Positions 23,084-34,515 of a stretch of 64,000 bases of DNA are shown piece by piece. A program made the translations under genes and the position numbers. Origin of the DNA: Dugong dugon. Lineage: Eukaryota > Chordata > Mammalia > Sirenia > Dugongidae. The notes beneath the pieces were generated by a model, which was not told the DNA's origin, made no database searches, and worked only from the letters and a program-made list of their open reading frames with translations. The stretch's first letter is position 1. Each line of letters opens with the position of its first letter. The DNA is taken from the NCBI GenBank assembly GCA_030035585.1, contig CM057460.1, forward strand, positions 128,572,714 through 128,636,713, written 5' to 3'.

Positions 23084-24512
23084 GGTCTGCCAGTTTTTGT
23101 GATTTGATATTGACTATTGTCTCTGAGCCATCATAAGTTATTATAATTTATTTATTTTATGTTTGCTTCCTGTGTCCTAGCTTCTTGTTTTATTTTGTTT
23201 TGATATTCCCAAATAGGCTGCTCATGTGAGCTAGTTTGATTATTGGCACCTTAGAAGCTCTAACTTCCTGTCACCAGGTGGTTAGATGTGTTATTAGGTA
23301 TGTGAGCCCAGGATTCCGTTTACTTTTCTTGCATGGATTCAGCTTATGTGTCCAGGTAGTTGGTCAGCAAGTGTGTGTTGTAGGCTCTCACCTACAGTCC
23401 TAGACAGGCAGAGGTGATTGGTGTAGGCACAGGTATCTGGCTGCAGTAGGGGGTCATGTGCTGAGCAAGGCAGGGGGCTGACAGCTGCTCTTGAGTGTCT
23501 AAGAGGAAAGTATGTCCCTGTTCCCTTGAGCGTGTAGGTGGATAGGTTTTACAGCCAGAGTATGAGCACCCAGTGTTGTTGGCTGTATGGGCTGGGAGAC
23601 ACCAGTTACTCTTGGACCCCTGTCATGGGTGGCTAGGTGGTGTGGGTGAGCCACCAGTCTCAGGCCCCTGACGTTGGTAGCTGAGGACCCTGCTTAAAGG
23701 GCAGAACAGTGTCAAATGTCATGAACTTACCACTTCACCATATAGCTGCTACAGCTGAGGTCAGGCTTACCTTGTTGTACTGAGGTAATGAGGGCCTACA
23801 CTCTTGAAATGGTCCCACACATGTCTATGCAGGGATGAAATGCACTCAAAATCCATGGACCCCTTATGCCTGTGCCTAGGCAAAGGAGCTGTGCCTACCC
23901 TGAGTTCCCAACTTAGGGGAGCTGGCAGATTATTTTTTCTTGTTTGTTAATTTGTTCCCTCTTCAAGGCCAGGAGAATGGCTCAGGGCATGTGAAGGGTC
24001 CCTCTTCTGGGTCATGGGACTTGGCAGTCACTGAAGCAGGCCCAGGACCAGGTGCAAAGTGGGGAGGAGGCAGGTAAATGGGAGAGAGTTTTTTTCCCAA
24101 AGGAGGTGTTTTTTGACACATGTGGTAGGTCAGACTCATGTACTTATCTTTTGCTGATTGAGCGCTGCTTTTTGCTGTTTCTAGAGGCGTGAGTAGCCTC
24201 TCCACTGCTTGGTCTTTTCTGATGTGGAAAATGCCTCTGGAGCGCCACTGCTTGCCTCACTGCACATGCCAGCCTATCCAGCCTGAAGGGGGCTGGCTTC
24301 TACCAGATCAGGTCTGGCAACTCCTGGCTGCTTTCGAACCATCTCTCTCTCCCCCTGCCATTCAGTCCAATTCCTTTACTTTGCCTTTGATGTTCAGGGC
24401 TCTTAGATTGTCATAAATAATTGATTCTCTTGTTTTTTCAGGTCTTTGTTGTAAGAGGAACCACAGGAAGCATATGACTACTCCACTTTCTTGGACCTGT
24501 GTCTTTTTTTCT
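23084..24512 (-). other. 5' UTR of L1 copy 1
   Basis: About 1.4 kb between the ORF1 start and the 5' target duplication. It is noticeably more GC-rich than the rest of the element between about 23340 and 24350. No tandem monomers like those at 62476-63026 were seen. It would contain the L1 internal promoter, but no site is clear enough to call. Confidence 0.7.
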
Positions 24513-24599
24513 TAAGCAGCTTTCTAAGTGACGTTATTGAGGAATACAAAAAGACCCACCATCTTAAGGTATCTCCAATAAAAATGTTGCCAACGTTTG

Positions 24600-24665
24600 T
24601 TTAGCATGTTTCTGGGAATGCACGAAACAGTTTATATGCATTATCTCATTTAATCTTAAAAGAAT
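24600..24665 (-). mobile_element. MIR SINE fragment (3' end)
   Basis: TATATGCATTATCTCATTTA followed by ATCTTAAAAG matches the reversed MIR 3' end (ACATGTATTAACTCATTTAATCC). It is cut off by the LTR at 24682. Confidence 0.5.
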
Positions 24666-24681
24666 AAATAAATAAAAGCAG

Positions 24682-25176
24682 TATCATGGATTGAATTGTG
24701 TCCCCCAAAAAATCTGTCAACTTGTATATAATTGTGTACCATTTTGTAATCTGACATGATTTCCTTATGTGTTGTAAATTCAATCACTATGATCTAATAA
24801 GATGGATTAGAGACAGTTATACTGATGAGGTCTACAAGATTAGATAGTGTCTTAAACCCATCTCTTTTGAGAGAAATATTAAAGAGAGAGGTGGGCAGAG
24901 ATATAGGGGAACATCACAACCCCAAGAAAGCAGGGCTGGGAGCAGAGAGTGTCCTCTGGACCTGAGTTCCTGCGCTGAGATGCTCCCAGACCGAAGAAAG
25001 ACTGTTACATCACAAGGACCTTCCTCCAGAGCTGACAGAGAAAGAGAGCCTTTTCCTGGAGCTGACACCCTGAATTTGTACTTGTAGCCTACTAGACTGT
25101 GAAAGAATAAATTTCTCTTTGTTAAAGCCAGTCACTTGTGGTATTTCTGTTACAGCGGCACTAGATGTCTAAGACA
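24682..25176 (+). mobile_element. Solo LTR, MaLR-type, same family as 7071-7602
   Basis: A 495-bp sense LTR beginning TATCATGGATTGAATTGTGT and ending GATGTCTAAGACA, flanked by AGCAG/AGCAC (4 of 5 bases match). A GAATAAATTTC polyadenylation-type motif lies about 70 bp from its end. No internal retroviral region is attached. It is an old fossil by its divergence from the sister copies. Confidence 0.85.
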
Positions 25177-25181
25177 AGCAC

Positions 25182-25731
25182 CTCTGGTGTAGGTTTTTAA
25201 AAGTAAGAACACGTAAGTAGTTTGGACTAACAGGGACAGGAAAAGAACAAATCCTCAGGAAAAAAAAATTCTCATTTTGTTAATGGGTATATTTAGATTT
25301 GAAAAGTGAGTTTCCTCACCCCCACCTAAGACTCTGAGAATGGTCCCTTAGAAGAACACGAACAAAGAGGAGGCTAATGTTTTGCATGTGGAAGTAACAG
25401 GAATCTGGAAATTTTTATCCAGAAGCTGTGAGGTCTAATGACTGGCATACTTTAAATTGGGAAATAAAAAGAATGTGAGGAAAAGAAAAAGAAGAATCCC
25501 AACAAAAGGGCTGGAGGTTGGTGCCCAGCTGAAGCACCAGTCCATCAAGAAATTCTTCAAGGCAGGGAATAACCATGTTTTTCAAAACAGAGATACCTTA
25601 TATTCTGTGTTACGCACTTGTGTGTGCTGTGTTGAGTTATACTCCTATCTGGTAACTCAAACTAAGTAAAAATCTATTAGCTAGTTCTGGGGTTAGTGAC
25701 ACATAGAGTGAAGAATAGGAGTGTTGTAGGC
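25182..25731. other. Unassigned intergenic sequence
   Basis: A 70-residue frame (25457-25669, plus) begins with a very basic stretch but has no family resemblance. No named repeat. Confidence 0.4.
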
Positions 25732-26318
25732 AGAATTTCTAAAATGCCCAAAGATGTCTCCACTAGACCCTGGAACCTGTTTTTATGTTGAGATGTCAAT
25801 CTTCTGATTATGTTATGTAATATAGCACATTTGACCTTAAGACAGGGAGATTATCCAGGTGAGTCTAATTAATCACATGAGCCCTTAAAGTAGAGAGCTT
25901 TCTCTGGTTGATAATGGAAGAGAAAACCAGAGAGATGTTATGCATGGAAAGGTCTAGATGAAACATTGCTGGCTTAAAGAAGACAATGTTCATGTAAGAA
26001 GGAATATGTGTGGCCTTAAGGAGCTGAGAGAGGCCCCCAGTTGGCGGCTAGTAAGGAAATGGAAACCTTAGTCCTACTATCTCAAGGAACTGAATTCTGC
26101 CAACAACCTGAAAGAGCTTAAAAGTAAATTCTTCCCCAGAGACTCCAGATAAGAAGCTAAAGCAGTTGACACCTTGATTTTGGCCTTGATATACATTGAG
26201 TATAGAATTCAGGAGAACCTTCCCAGGCTTTCAAAACTGTGACTTAATAAATGGATGTTGTTGTCTTAAGACACTAAGGTTGTAATAATTTCTTACATAG
26301 CAATAGAAACTTGATAGA
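25732..26318 (+). mobile_element. MLT1-type MaLR LTR, ancient
   Basis: Follows the mammal-wide MLT1 LTR layout: TGTTGTAGGCAGAATTTCTA, CAAAGATGTC, GGGAGATTATCCAGGTGAG, CCCCAGAGACTCCAGA, ACACCTTGATTTTGGCC, AAACTGTGACTTAATAAATG and TGTAATAATTTCTTACATAG. It is a single LTR, strongly diverged, presumably older than the placental radiation. Confidence 0.85.
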
Positions 26319-26529
26319 AGGAATTTTTATAATTATGGGCCAAAAGGGAGTGGACATAGGAAAAGAATTACAAGAAACGAGACAAACAGCATAGAGAAGG
26401 AAGAGATGGAGATGAAGAGATAGAGAAGAGTAAGCTCCCGGAGAAGACTCAACTGTATTCTGAGGCCTCAATAGGTCCATCCTATTTTGATATTAATAAT
26501 TGTGAAGCCCCAAATATTGACATTTGCGG

Positions 26530-26615
26530 AGATAGCATGTGGAAAACATATAAGCTAAGATTACTGTCCCTATTTTACAAATGAAAGAATTGATATATAG
26601 GAAATTTCAGTGACC
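26530..26615 (-). mobile_element. MIR SINE fragment
   Basis: CTGTCCCTATTTTACAAATG then AAAGAATTGATATATAGG resembles the reversed MIR CCCCATTTTACAGATGAGGAAACTGAGGC core. Confidence 0.5.
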
Positions 26616-26620
26616 TGTAG

Positions 26621-26666
26621 AATCACTATGAGTTGGAATCAATTTGATGGCAATGGGTTTGGTTTC
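26621..26666 (+). mobile_element. AfroSINE tail fragment
   Basis: Only the last ~45 bp: AATCACTATGAGTTGGAATC, then GATGGCAATGGGTTTGG. It sits directly against the MIR fragment. Confidence 0.75.
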
Positions 26667-26805
26667 ATTTGGAACAGGAAGGAAGTTCGAAAATGCCTAG
26701 TTGTGGTGAATACATAAAATTGTAATTATCCTACCTTGAAGTAATTTTTTTTTTCAGATGGAAATGATGGAAGTTGGAAAGAGTAAAGACTATGAACTCT
26801 AGTAA

Positions 26806-27009
26806 TCAAACCAAAAACCAAACTTGTTGCCATTGAGTCGATTCCAACTCATAGTAACAGTACAGGACAGAGTAAAACTTCCCCATAGGGTTTCCATGGC
26901 TGTAATCTTTAAGGAAGTAGACTGCCACAGCTTTTCTCCTGTGGAGTAGCTGGCAGGTTCAAACCACCGACCTTTCGGTTAGCAGCCAAGTGCTTAACCA
27001 CTGCACCGT
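26806..27009 (-). mobile_element. AfroSINE, near full length
   Basis: Reversed longer subtype: TTGCCATTGAGTCGATTCCA, CCCCATAGGGTTTCCATGGC, TGTAATCTTTAAGGAAGTAG, the GACTGCCACAGC block, then head CGGTTAGCAGCCAAGTGC and ACCACTGCACCGTC. Confidence 0.93.
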
Positions 27010-27073
27010 CACAATTAGTCTAAATTTTCACAGTGCCCTCATTACTGAATTAATAGCATAGTTTCCCAAGATT

Positions 27074-27200
27074 AAGGAGCCCTGGTGGTGCAGTGCTTCC
27101 TTAAAGATTACATCCTTGGAAACCCTATGCGACAGTTCTATCCTGTTCTATTCAATATGGTCGCTGTGAGTAGAAATTGACTAGATGGCAATAGATTTTT
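27074..27200 (+). mobile_element. AfroSINE with head deletion
   Basis: AAGGAGCCCTGGTGGTGCAG is joined directly to TTAAAGATTACATCCTTGGA, so the B-box region and following body are missing. It ends GATGGCAATAGATTTT. Confidence 0.9.
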
Positions 27201-28047
27201 ACAGTTCCTGTTTTTCAGGAGGAACTGTAGTTAACCATCTAATATTTTAGATGCAGTAATCAGAGTTCTTCTGTAGGCTTCAAGGTATTATCAAGTAAAT
27301 CTGAGAAAAGTATGCTCTCAACTCTAATGGTGGTGAACACATCAATATTACCCTTGTGATTGGATGGCATTAAATTAAGGCCAGAATATCAAAGGACAGA
27401 ATATCAAAATACACATATGCTTTATGAAGATGGGCATTTAAACCTGGAAAACTTTTCACACATATTCACTGGTAACCCACCAGAAACTCCTCTAAAAGAC
27501 CAGTTAAAATATTTTCAAAAGTAAAATATTAGAAGTATGAAGAAAATGGAAGTGGGAAATATAGAAACACCATGTTGGAAACCAGAAAACACTTAGATGA
27601 GTGGTTATTGACTTATGAGTGGTAACTATAGATCAGAGAAAACTTTAATCCAGCATTACTGGCGGCCAGATGCAAGCACATTCATGCTACAGAACTTTGG
27701 AAAGGCTTGGTAATTGAAAGCACCAGGTACATCTGATAGAAGGGGAACAGGTGATGCTGAAAATCGGCATACTGTTTGAATGTCCTTCAGATCAGCTCTC
27801 TCACCCTAGAGAGTTACTTAATTCCCCTCCCACTTCAGCCAAAACCTGGAAATTTACTTTCTGGAGATTGGTAAAAGCACTTTAAGCTCAAAAACACTAG
27901 ATACAGCTGAGGGTGGGGTATCATACTGAAAGCAGGAGGATTTCAAAAAGACAGCATACTAAATCAAGAAGTTTCTGGCCCCCTTCTTTCACTAGGCTCT
28001 GTGAATGTTGGAAGTCTACTTTTCAGCCTTTAGAAGAAGACTAGAAC
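27201..28047. other. Unassigned intergenic sequence
   Basis: No coding signal or named repeat recognised. Confidence 0.4.
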
Positions 28048-28230
28048 AGGGGTTGGCAAATATTGGCCCACTGCTTGTTTTTATAAAGGTTTATTGGAAC
28101 ACTACCACACCTTCCATTTATGTATTGTCTATGGCCACATTCCTGCTAAAATGACAGAGTTCAGTAGTTATGACAAAGATTATACAGCTGACATAGTCTA
28201 AAATATTTACCATCAGGCCTTCTACATAAA
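28048..28230 (+). mobile_element. hAT-Charlie-like non-autonomous DNA transposon
   Basis: Begins CAGGGGTTGGCAAATATTGG, continues GTTTATTGGAACACTACCAC, TTATGTATTGTCTATGGCCA, GACAGAGTTCAGTAGTTATG and AAAATATTTACCATCAGGCC. This is a mammal-wide element whose terminal inverted repeat is CAGGGGTTGGCAAA. The right terminal repeat has decayed. I cannot give the exact MER name. Confidence 0.75.
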
Positions 28231-28464
28231 TTACTGGAAGAGGAATTCTTTCAGGGAAATGAACACAGCAAGAGACAAAATCTACAGGTATTGTTAACTA
28301 GAGTTTTCTAATGAATTAGCCTAGCCATTATAGCCTACAATAAGAAACCACGTATGCACAAACAATGTGTAAATACATTCTCAATGCTTCCTTTTAAATA
28401 TAAAGAAACAACCTTGTACTGCCACACATTTAAAGAAAGCCTCTAACATAAGATGTAAATATTA

Positions 28465-28567
28465 GACAGGCAGAAAGAAAGAAAGGGGAAGAGAGAGAAA
28501 GAAAGAAGGAAGGGAGGAAGATACAGAAGAGGAGAAAGAAAGGAAGGAAGGAACAAAGAAAGAAAAT
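28465..28567 (+). repeat. Purine-only GAAA/GGAAG microsatellite tract
   Basis: About 100 bp of almost pure A and G (AAAGAAAGAAAGGGGAAGAG, GAAAGGAAGGAAGGAAC) with only a few pyrimidines. A shorter A-run of about 27 bp lies at 28820-28847. Confidence 0.9.
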
Positions 28568-29769
28568 CAATATCAAACAAACTAAAGAACAGGGACCATA
28601 CAAAAAAAGATAATTCAGACAAAAGTTTTCTTGAAAGTTAAATATGAAATAGCAGAGAAAAAGATAAGACATTTTGGAAAACAAAGTTAAAAAAAAAAAT
28701 CTCCTAGAAAACAGAAAAAAAAAAAACCAGAAGAAAATGGTAAATAACTAACTCAACAAAGTTCCCTAAAACCAAAATACAGAAGCTTCCAGATTAATAA
28801 ATTGAGTGCTCACCATAGTGTAAAAAAAAAAAAAAAAAAAAAAAAATCTATATTTCACCTAGGACCCTGATAATAGCAATTAATTAATAAGTCTCAGCTT
28901 TTGAAATTGGGCAGTTTATATAATACAGAGTTTGAAAAAAGAGCTAATATGTTGCAAAAGAATCTGAGACAGTTTGCAACAAACAATACATGTACAATCA
29001 AATTACTGGAACAAAACTGGTAACATTGACCACATCCTAGCTGTTCTTGTTACTTTCCTCTCTTAGTTCTACTTTCTAGGACATATTTCTTAACTTAATC
29101 TTCCAAAATTTCTTCTCTTCTTCCCACTAATGTGTATTTATTTACTTTTCAAAAAAACTATTATCAGAGTCATCTTTTTTTTTTTTTTTTTGGATAGCTC
29201 CCAAAACCTGAACTTTGGTGCTTTACCAATACCAAAATCTTAACTTGTCAAAAATTAATCAAATATCTATTCAAATCAGTTCATAGTCCTGACTTTGTCT
29301 CTACTATCCTCACAGGCAAAAAGACATGAAATCTTAGAATAAACCTTGGACTCTCCCTCTAAACTTTTTCTTACATCTACTCAATTTTAAAGTTCTGTTG
29401 AATTTATAGATACATAGATATATAAACAACTAATTTATATTATATGTAATCCTGAAATAACATACACAATTACATACACATACACACGCACTTACGGTGC
29501 AAAATTCAAAAGGATAGAGACTGCACACAAAAATCCAGATTTTTGGCTTCTCTTGAAAAATTATAAGCCTTTGCTACCTAAGAACACTTATTCCTTCATT
29601 GTAACAATTGGCTAGAGCTGAGGAGAGATTATTCCCTTTAAAAAGTATATGTGCATACTCTCCATTTTTCCTCAGTCCTTACCACTCCCCTTTGTCTTGC
29701 AAATGACCCATCCACTTTGTTCATGTATGTTACTCTCTGTGTCTCTAGGCCTCTAAATTGATAATCCCT
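28568..29769. other. Unassigned sequence with homopolymer runs
   Basis: A-rich to 28850, a T-run near 29177-29193, and a patch at 29480-29510 (GTGCAAAATTCAAAAGGATA) reminiscent of an old L1 3' end. None of it is long enough to call. Confidence 0.4.
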
Positions 29770-30066
29770 GGTTTATTTCTACTTCTCCATAAAAACTTCT
29801 CTGATTATTACCTTCACTTAAGATCCCCACTTTGTCCGCAGTTCTGTGAATTCTTGAAATATTTACATCATTCATATTAACACTAAAAACAGATAAGTAC
29901 AATCTACAACCAAAAGCACTATTAGATGTTTTTCTCCACTAACATTTTTAAACTTCTTGAGGATTGGATTAAGTCTCATTTGATATTTTTTCTACCAAGT
30001 TACTTATCACAATAAGTCTGAGTCCTTAGTAAATGGTTTTTTGTTTATGAGTTGATAAATGCATAA
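29770..30066 (+). mobile_element. L2 LINE 3' end
   Basis: AAAAACTTCTCTGATTATTA, a decayed middle, TTCTTGAGGATTGGATTAAG (consensus CTCCATGAGGGCAGGGAC), then GTCCTTAGTAAATGG and TTGATAAATGCATAAA follow the L2 3'-end order. Confidence 0.6.
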
Positions 30067-31614
30067 ACATATAATGAAGTGTCCCTAAAATGAGTTTTCA
30101 ATAAATTTAATTTGTGACTTCTATTAAAATAAGAAATATACGGATATAGCTCAATGGAGATTATTGATATACATAAGAATCATTTGGAATTGCACCTATA
30201 TGCACACAATTAATATTTCATTTCCTTTTTTTACCTTCCGCAGCTAAATAACTAAATTTGCCACTCTTTCAACTCTGTATTTGGTAGTCTCACTTGCACA
30301 TGTGTTTTCCTCATATTTTCTGTAATCATATTACTGGAATGCTTATTTGGGCCCTCACAGATTCAGCCATATGGAAATAAGTTGTTATTTGATATGACCT
30401 TGTATCATTGCTTCAATGTCTCAGCACACTTTTGTATCCAAGTGCAAAAACTAGTGTTCATTAATGGTAGAGTGTTTGGCTCAAGTACAGAAAATTATTG
30501 AATCTTACAGAGTCCACTTATTAAACCTAAATTATTTAGAAGACTGTAAATTTGGAAGCATTGCTCTTTTTTTTTTACACTGGATAAAATACTGAGTTTA
30601 GCCTGATGGACTCCTGGTCTCAGGTTTGTTTGAATGGTTTAAGCATCTAGCTCCAGGGAATTAGAAAGAGTGGACTAGTATTCAATAAGTTGACTGACTA
30701 AAATGCGGCTCTTCAAACAGAATAAAAATTGACTCATGGATTACTTGAGAATCAACAGCACAACTCCTGATAGATTAGAAGCACATTTTTCTTTATCGTT
30801 TAATCTGTGAGGAGAGAAACGTAAACAATTTCCCTCCTCCTTATATTTGTACTTTCATCTAACCTTCCAAATCTTCTTTCATTTTGCATGCCTTAGCTCT
30901 GGAAAAAAGAGAATTAAAGTACAGTAGTTGCATATTAGACTACAGGAATTGCCAGATCTCATTAATAAAAGGAATGTATCATTTGAAATCAATCAGCTAT
31001 TCATTGATAGAAATACAAGGCTGTCTTTATTTTAAAAAATACCATTTAGTTAGACTGTTTTATAATTGTCTTATAACCCATTTTTACTTTTTTAGCAGAG
31101 TTCATTTTTGTCATGACTACATCAGAATCAGATGAAACTAAAAGATTTAGTTTAGCTGATTTATTCACCACAAATGGCTTTCTCCTTGAACCTTAGTAAA
31201 TCAGACAGTAATACCATGGTTTGAAGGTAGTGGCATTTTATATTACTCATTGTATGCATGCATTAGATAATTAAAAATGAGACAGTTTGAATAATGACAA
31301 GATCAAGGTAGGCAGGCAAATATATTGAATTTGGGGTTAATGTCCCCTTTCTAACTCCCTTTAGCTTCCAAAAATTTCTGTTAAACCAGTGAGACTCTGA
31401 GGTTAATTTACTTTTCTATTCCTAGTGACTTTCTAAGACTCCTGAGTCAAGAGATAGCTTCCTTTTGCTTCCATTTTCTCCCTGAAGAAAATATACTAGT
31501 TTCAAGAATGAAGATCAGCTTCTTTCAAAATGCTGAGAAAAGTAAAATATAATTAGTTTTTTTCTCTTCATGCTTGTTCTTTTAGCCATGATTTTTATAA
31601 TATTTAAAGATAAC
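30067..31614. other. Unassigned intergenic sequence
   Basis: An 83-residue plus frame (30884-31135) has no recognisable features. No named repeat. Confidence 0.45.
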
Positions 31615-31624
31615 TGGTATTATT

Positions 31625-31850
31625 CCTGGAGCCCTGGTGGCGCAGTGGTTAAGACACATGGCTGCTAACAAAAAGGTCAGCAGTTCGAATCCACTAGCTG
31701 CTCCTTAGAAACCCTATGGGGCAGTTCTGCTCTGTCCTATAGTGTCACTATGAGTCAGAATTGACTCAGGGCAGTTCTACTCTGTCCTGTAGCATCACTA
31801 TGAGTCAGAAATGACTTGACAGCAACGAGTTTGGGTGGTTTTTTTTTGGT
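31625..31850 (+). mobile_element. AfroSINE with internal 49-bp tandem duplication
   Basis: Starts CCTGGAGCCCTGGTGGCGCA with a clear A-box-like GCGCAGTGGTTAAG and B-box-like AGTTCGAATCC. The block GGGCAGTTCT(G/A)CTCTGTCC through GTCAGAATTGACT occurs twice, at 31719-31768 and 31769-31817. The exact 10-bp TGGTATTATT flanks the element at 31615-31624 and 31851-31860. Confidence 0.95.
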
Positions 31851-31860
31851 TGGTATTATT

Positions 31861-32009
31861 ACCTAGTTTCTTCTGCAAACAAAATAAATAAATCTGCAGT
31901 CTCATTATGCAAGCTATTAATTGTTTTAAAATTAATTAACAGTTATTTTCTTTTTACAGTTAATAGACACAATTAGTAAACATATAAATGCTATTCCTTT
32001 TCTGTTTTA
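31861..32009. other. Unassigned AT-rich spacer
   Basis: Nothing recognised between the SINE and the old L1 fragment. Confidence 0.4.
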
Positions 32010-32760
32010 AGCAAAATTTTATTGAGGTATAACATACCAAAAGAAAAGCACATGAATCATAATTATACAGCTTGTTCTTTATTATTACCCAGAGTGAACA
32101 CACTCATATAACCAATACCCATTAAAAGCTCTAGAACATTACTAGCAATTCTTAAATCTCCTCATGTCCTTCTAGACGCTATCTTCCCAAAGGTAACGCC
32201 TATCCTGACTTCTAACACATAGATTATTTATTTTTTTCTGGTTTTGAAAGTATAATGTGTACTCTTTGGGCTTTGGTTTTTTTGTTTGTTTTTTATCTCT
32301 GCATGTTATTTTCCATACTGTTACCTGAAAAAATAGTTTGCCCATTCTAATTAGTATAGAGTATTTTGTTGTATGAATATACCACAAATTATTTGGCTTG
32401 TTTGCCCTTAGAAGCTATTGTATATAGTCTTGCCATGACATGATTGAACATGTCTTTCTTTTGGTTATACCCCCAGGACTCATAACTAGGTCAAATGTCA
32501 TGCATATATTCATCTTGATGGATGTTGTTAAATAGTTTTCCAAGTGATTTTTCCAACTTACACTCCCGCCAACTGTGTATGAGAATTCCAACTCTTCTAC
32601 ATCCTTGCCAACACTTAGTATTATCTGCCTTTTTCATTTCAAACATTCTGGTGAGTGTATAGAGGTATCACATTCTGATTTAATTTACATTTCCTTAACG
32701 ACTAATTAAGTTAAGCACATTTTCATGTGTTTCTTTGCTATGCTAGTTGTTACTCTAGAA
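32010..32760 (-). mobile_element. Old L1 (L1M-type) 3' end and ORF2 C-terminal fragment
   Basis: The left end AAAATTTTATTGAGGTATAA is the reversed L1M 3' end. The remainder tracks ORF2 in reverse: GAATATACCACAAATTATTT, CCAAGTGATTTTTCCAACTT, ACACTCCCGCCAACTGTGTA, CCTTGCCAACACTTAGTATT. It is heavily diverged and predates the elephant L1 copies. Confidence 0.85.
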
Positions 32761-32764
32761 ATTT

Positions 32765-33424
32765 GAACAAACTCAAATCCTTTCCAGAGTGGAGATTAAT
32801 AGAAACAAAGCATTCTACATTAGGAAGTGGACTCTCTTTTTATGAGACAAACTGTACTAGTGGATCTGAAGTCTACATGTCATGGGGAATAAAATCATTG
32901 AACTAAAACTTTCCTCTTACTCCCCCAATCTCATCATGCCCACTATCAAACTCTTCCAAAAACTGATTTTGTCAGGAAAAGGAAGATTGGGTGGTTATCA
33001 AAGCAATGTCTAATGGAGCTAAAGGTGGGGGCGGGGGTGAGTTATGGCTTTAGTAATTTGCCATTGTAGAAAATATGTCTAGCCTCAAATTTTTTAAGCA
33101 AACAAACAAAAAACGGAACACTGATCATGTTATAACGCACAGAGCATACAAAATGGAGTGTGAAAGAGATGAGGCAGTACCCAGCCCTTCCCTGCATACT
33201 GTGGTCCACACTGAAGGAAACAAGCTCCCTCACAGATATCAGCTAATAAAGATTGTGCCAAAGGGAACTTAAAGCTAGTGCAGATGTGAATGTTTCAAAC
33301 TTCCTGATAATAATAGCAAGGGCCCTAATGCAAAAAAATACCAACACCAAAATAGATAATGGATTACAGCACCAAAGACAATGCACACAAAAAATATAAA
33401 AAAAATTTTTTAATGGTTTAGAAC
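32765..33424. other. Unassigned intergenic sequence
   Basis: Overlapping short frames on both strands (33042-33233 and 33075-33272) cancel each other as coding evidence. No named repeat. Confidence 0.4.
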
Positions 33425-33589
33425 GGTGCTTTTGTGGCGCAGTGGTTAAGAGCTTGGCTGCTAATCAAAAGGCAGTAGTTTGAATCCACTAGCAGCTTCT
33501 TGGAAACCCTAAAGGGCAGTTCTACTCTGTCCTATAAGGTTGCTATGAGTTGGAACTGACTGGATGGCAATGAGTTTTTTGGTTTTGTT
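33425..33589 (+). mobile_element. AfroSINE, near full length
   Basis: CGGTGCTTTTGTGGCGCAGT, GGTTAAGAGCTTGGCTGCTA, GTTTGAATCCACTAGCAGC, GGGCAGTTCTACTCTGTCC and GACTGGATGGCAATGAG, with a T-rich tail. Confidence 0.94.
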
Positions 33590-33659
33590 CAGAACACCAG
33601 GTACCAAGGAGTGTCTAGAAATTATATTAGAGCAGCGCTGGATAGTACTTAAAGATGAT

Positions 33660-33722
33660 GTATAAATTTTATATATAAATATATATAAAATTATATATAT
33701 ATATAACATGTATATATATGTT
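33660..33722 (+). repeat. (TA)n-rich low-complexity tract
   Basis: Alternating T/A with short interruptions. It immediately precedes the RTE fragment. Confidence 0.9.
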
Positions 33723-33723
33723 A

Positions 33724-34515
33724 AAAAGAAGACTCATTAAGAACCTGTGATATGAAGATGACACAACCTTGCTTGCTGAAAGTTAAGAGGACTTGAAGCA
33801 CTTACCGATTAAGATCAAAGACTCCAGCCTTCAGTATGGATTACACCTCAACATAAAGAAAACAAGCATCCTAACAACTGGGCCAATAAGCAACATCATG
33901 CTAAACAGAGAAAAGGCTGAATTTGTCAAGGATTTCATCTTACTTGGTTCCACAATCAACCCCCATGGAAGCAGCAGTTAAGAAATGAAATTGGGCAAAT
34001 CTGCTGCAGAAGACCTCTTTAAAGTGTTAAAAAGCAAAGTTGTCACTTTGACAACTAAGGTGCTCCTGACCCAAGCTATGGTATATTCAATTGCCTCATA
34101 TGCATGTGAAAGCTGGAGAATGAATAAGGAAGACCAAAGAAGAATTGATGCCTTTGAATTACGGTGTTGGTGAAGAATATTGCATATACCATAGACTGCC
34201 AGAAGATGGAAAAAATCTGTCTTGGAAGAACCACAGCCAGCATGCTCTTTAGAAGGGAGGATGGCAAGACTTCGTCTCATATACTTTGGACGTGTTATCA
34301 GGAGAGACCAGTCCTTGAAGAGGGACATCACGCTTGGTAAAGTGGAGGGTCAGTAAAAAGAGGAAGAACCTCAATGAGTTGGACTGACACAGTGGCTGCA
34401 ACAATGGGATCAAACATAACAATGATTGTGAGAATGCAAGACAAGGTAGTGTTTCATTCTGTTGTACACAAGGTTGCTAGGAGTCGGAACCAACTCGATG
34501 GCACTTAACAACAAC
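33724..34515 (+). mobile_element. RTE (BovB-like) LINE 3' part, sense
   Basis: This is the last ~790 bp of an RTE element. A degraded RT motif C reads YEDDTTLLAES near 33753. The frame at 33793-33981 continues with YGLHLNIKKTSILTTGPISN and VKDFILLGSTINPHGSSS, then a stop. 33985-34173 continues with MKLGKSAAEDLFKVLKSKV and SYACESWRMNKEDQRRIDAF. The end GGAGTCGGAACCAACTCGAT followed by GGCACTTAACAACAAC is the RTE 3' terminus. It is 5'-truncated and broken. Confidence 0.93.

Larger units (their letters stand above)
16890..24512 (-). mobile_element. Near full-length L1 LINE (copy 1), inactive
   Basis: Sense order on the minus strand is 5' UTR (24512-23084), ORF1 (23083-22111), a 451-bp spacer, ORF2 (21659-17834) and 3' UTR (17833-16890), about 7.6 kb in all. 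Candidate target duplication TAAGCAG(T/C)TTTCT occurs at 16877-16889 and 24513-24525 with one mismatch. Both ORFs are broken many times, so it cannot move itself. Its 5' UTR differs from that of the L1 at 55361, which points to a different subfamily or a replaced 5' end. It looks older than that copy. Confidence 0.93.

Noticed and set aside
25732-26318. Possible exon in the MLT1 region
   Set aside because: The match to MLT1 LTR blocks runs along its whole length, and no frame is maintained.
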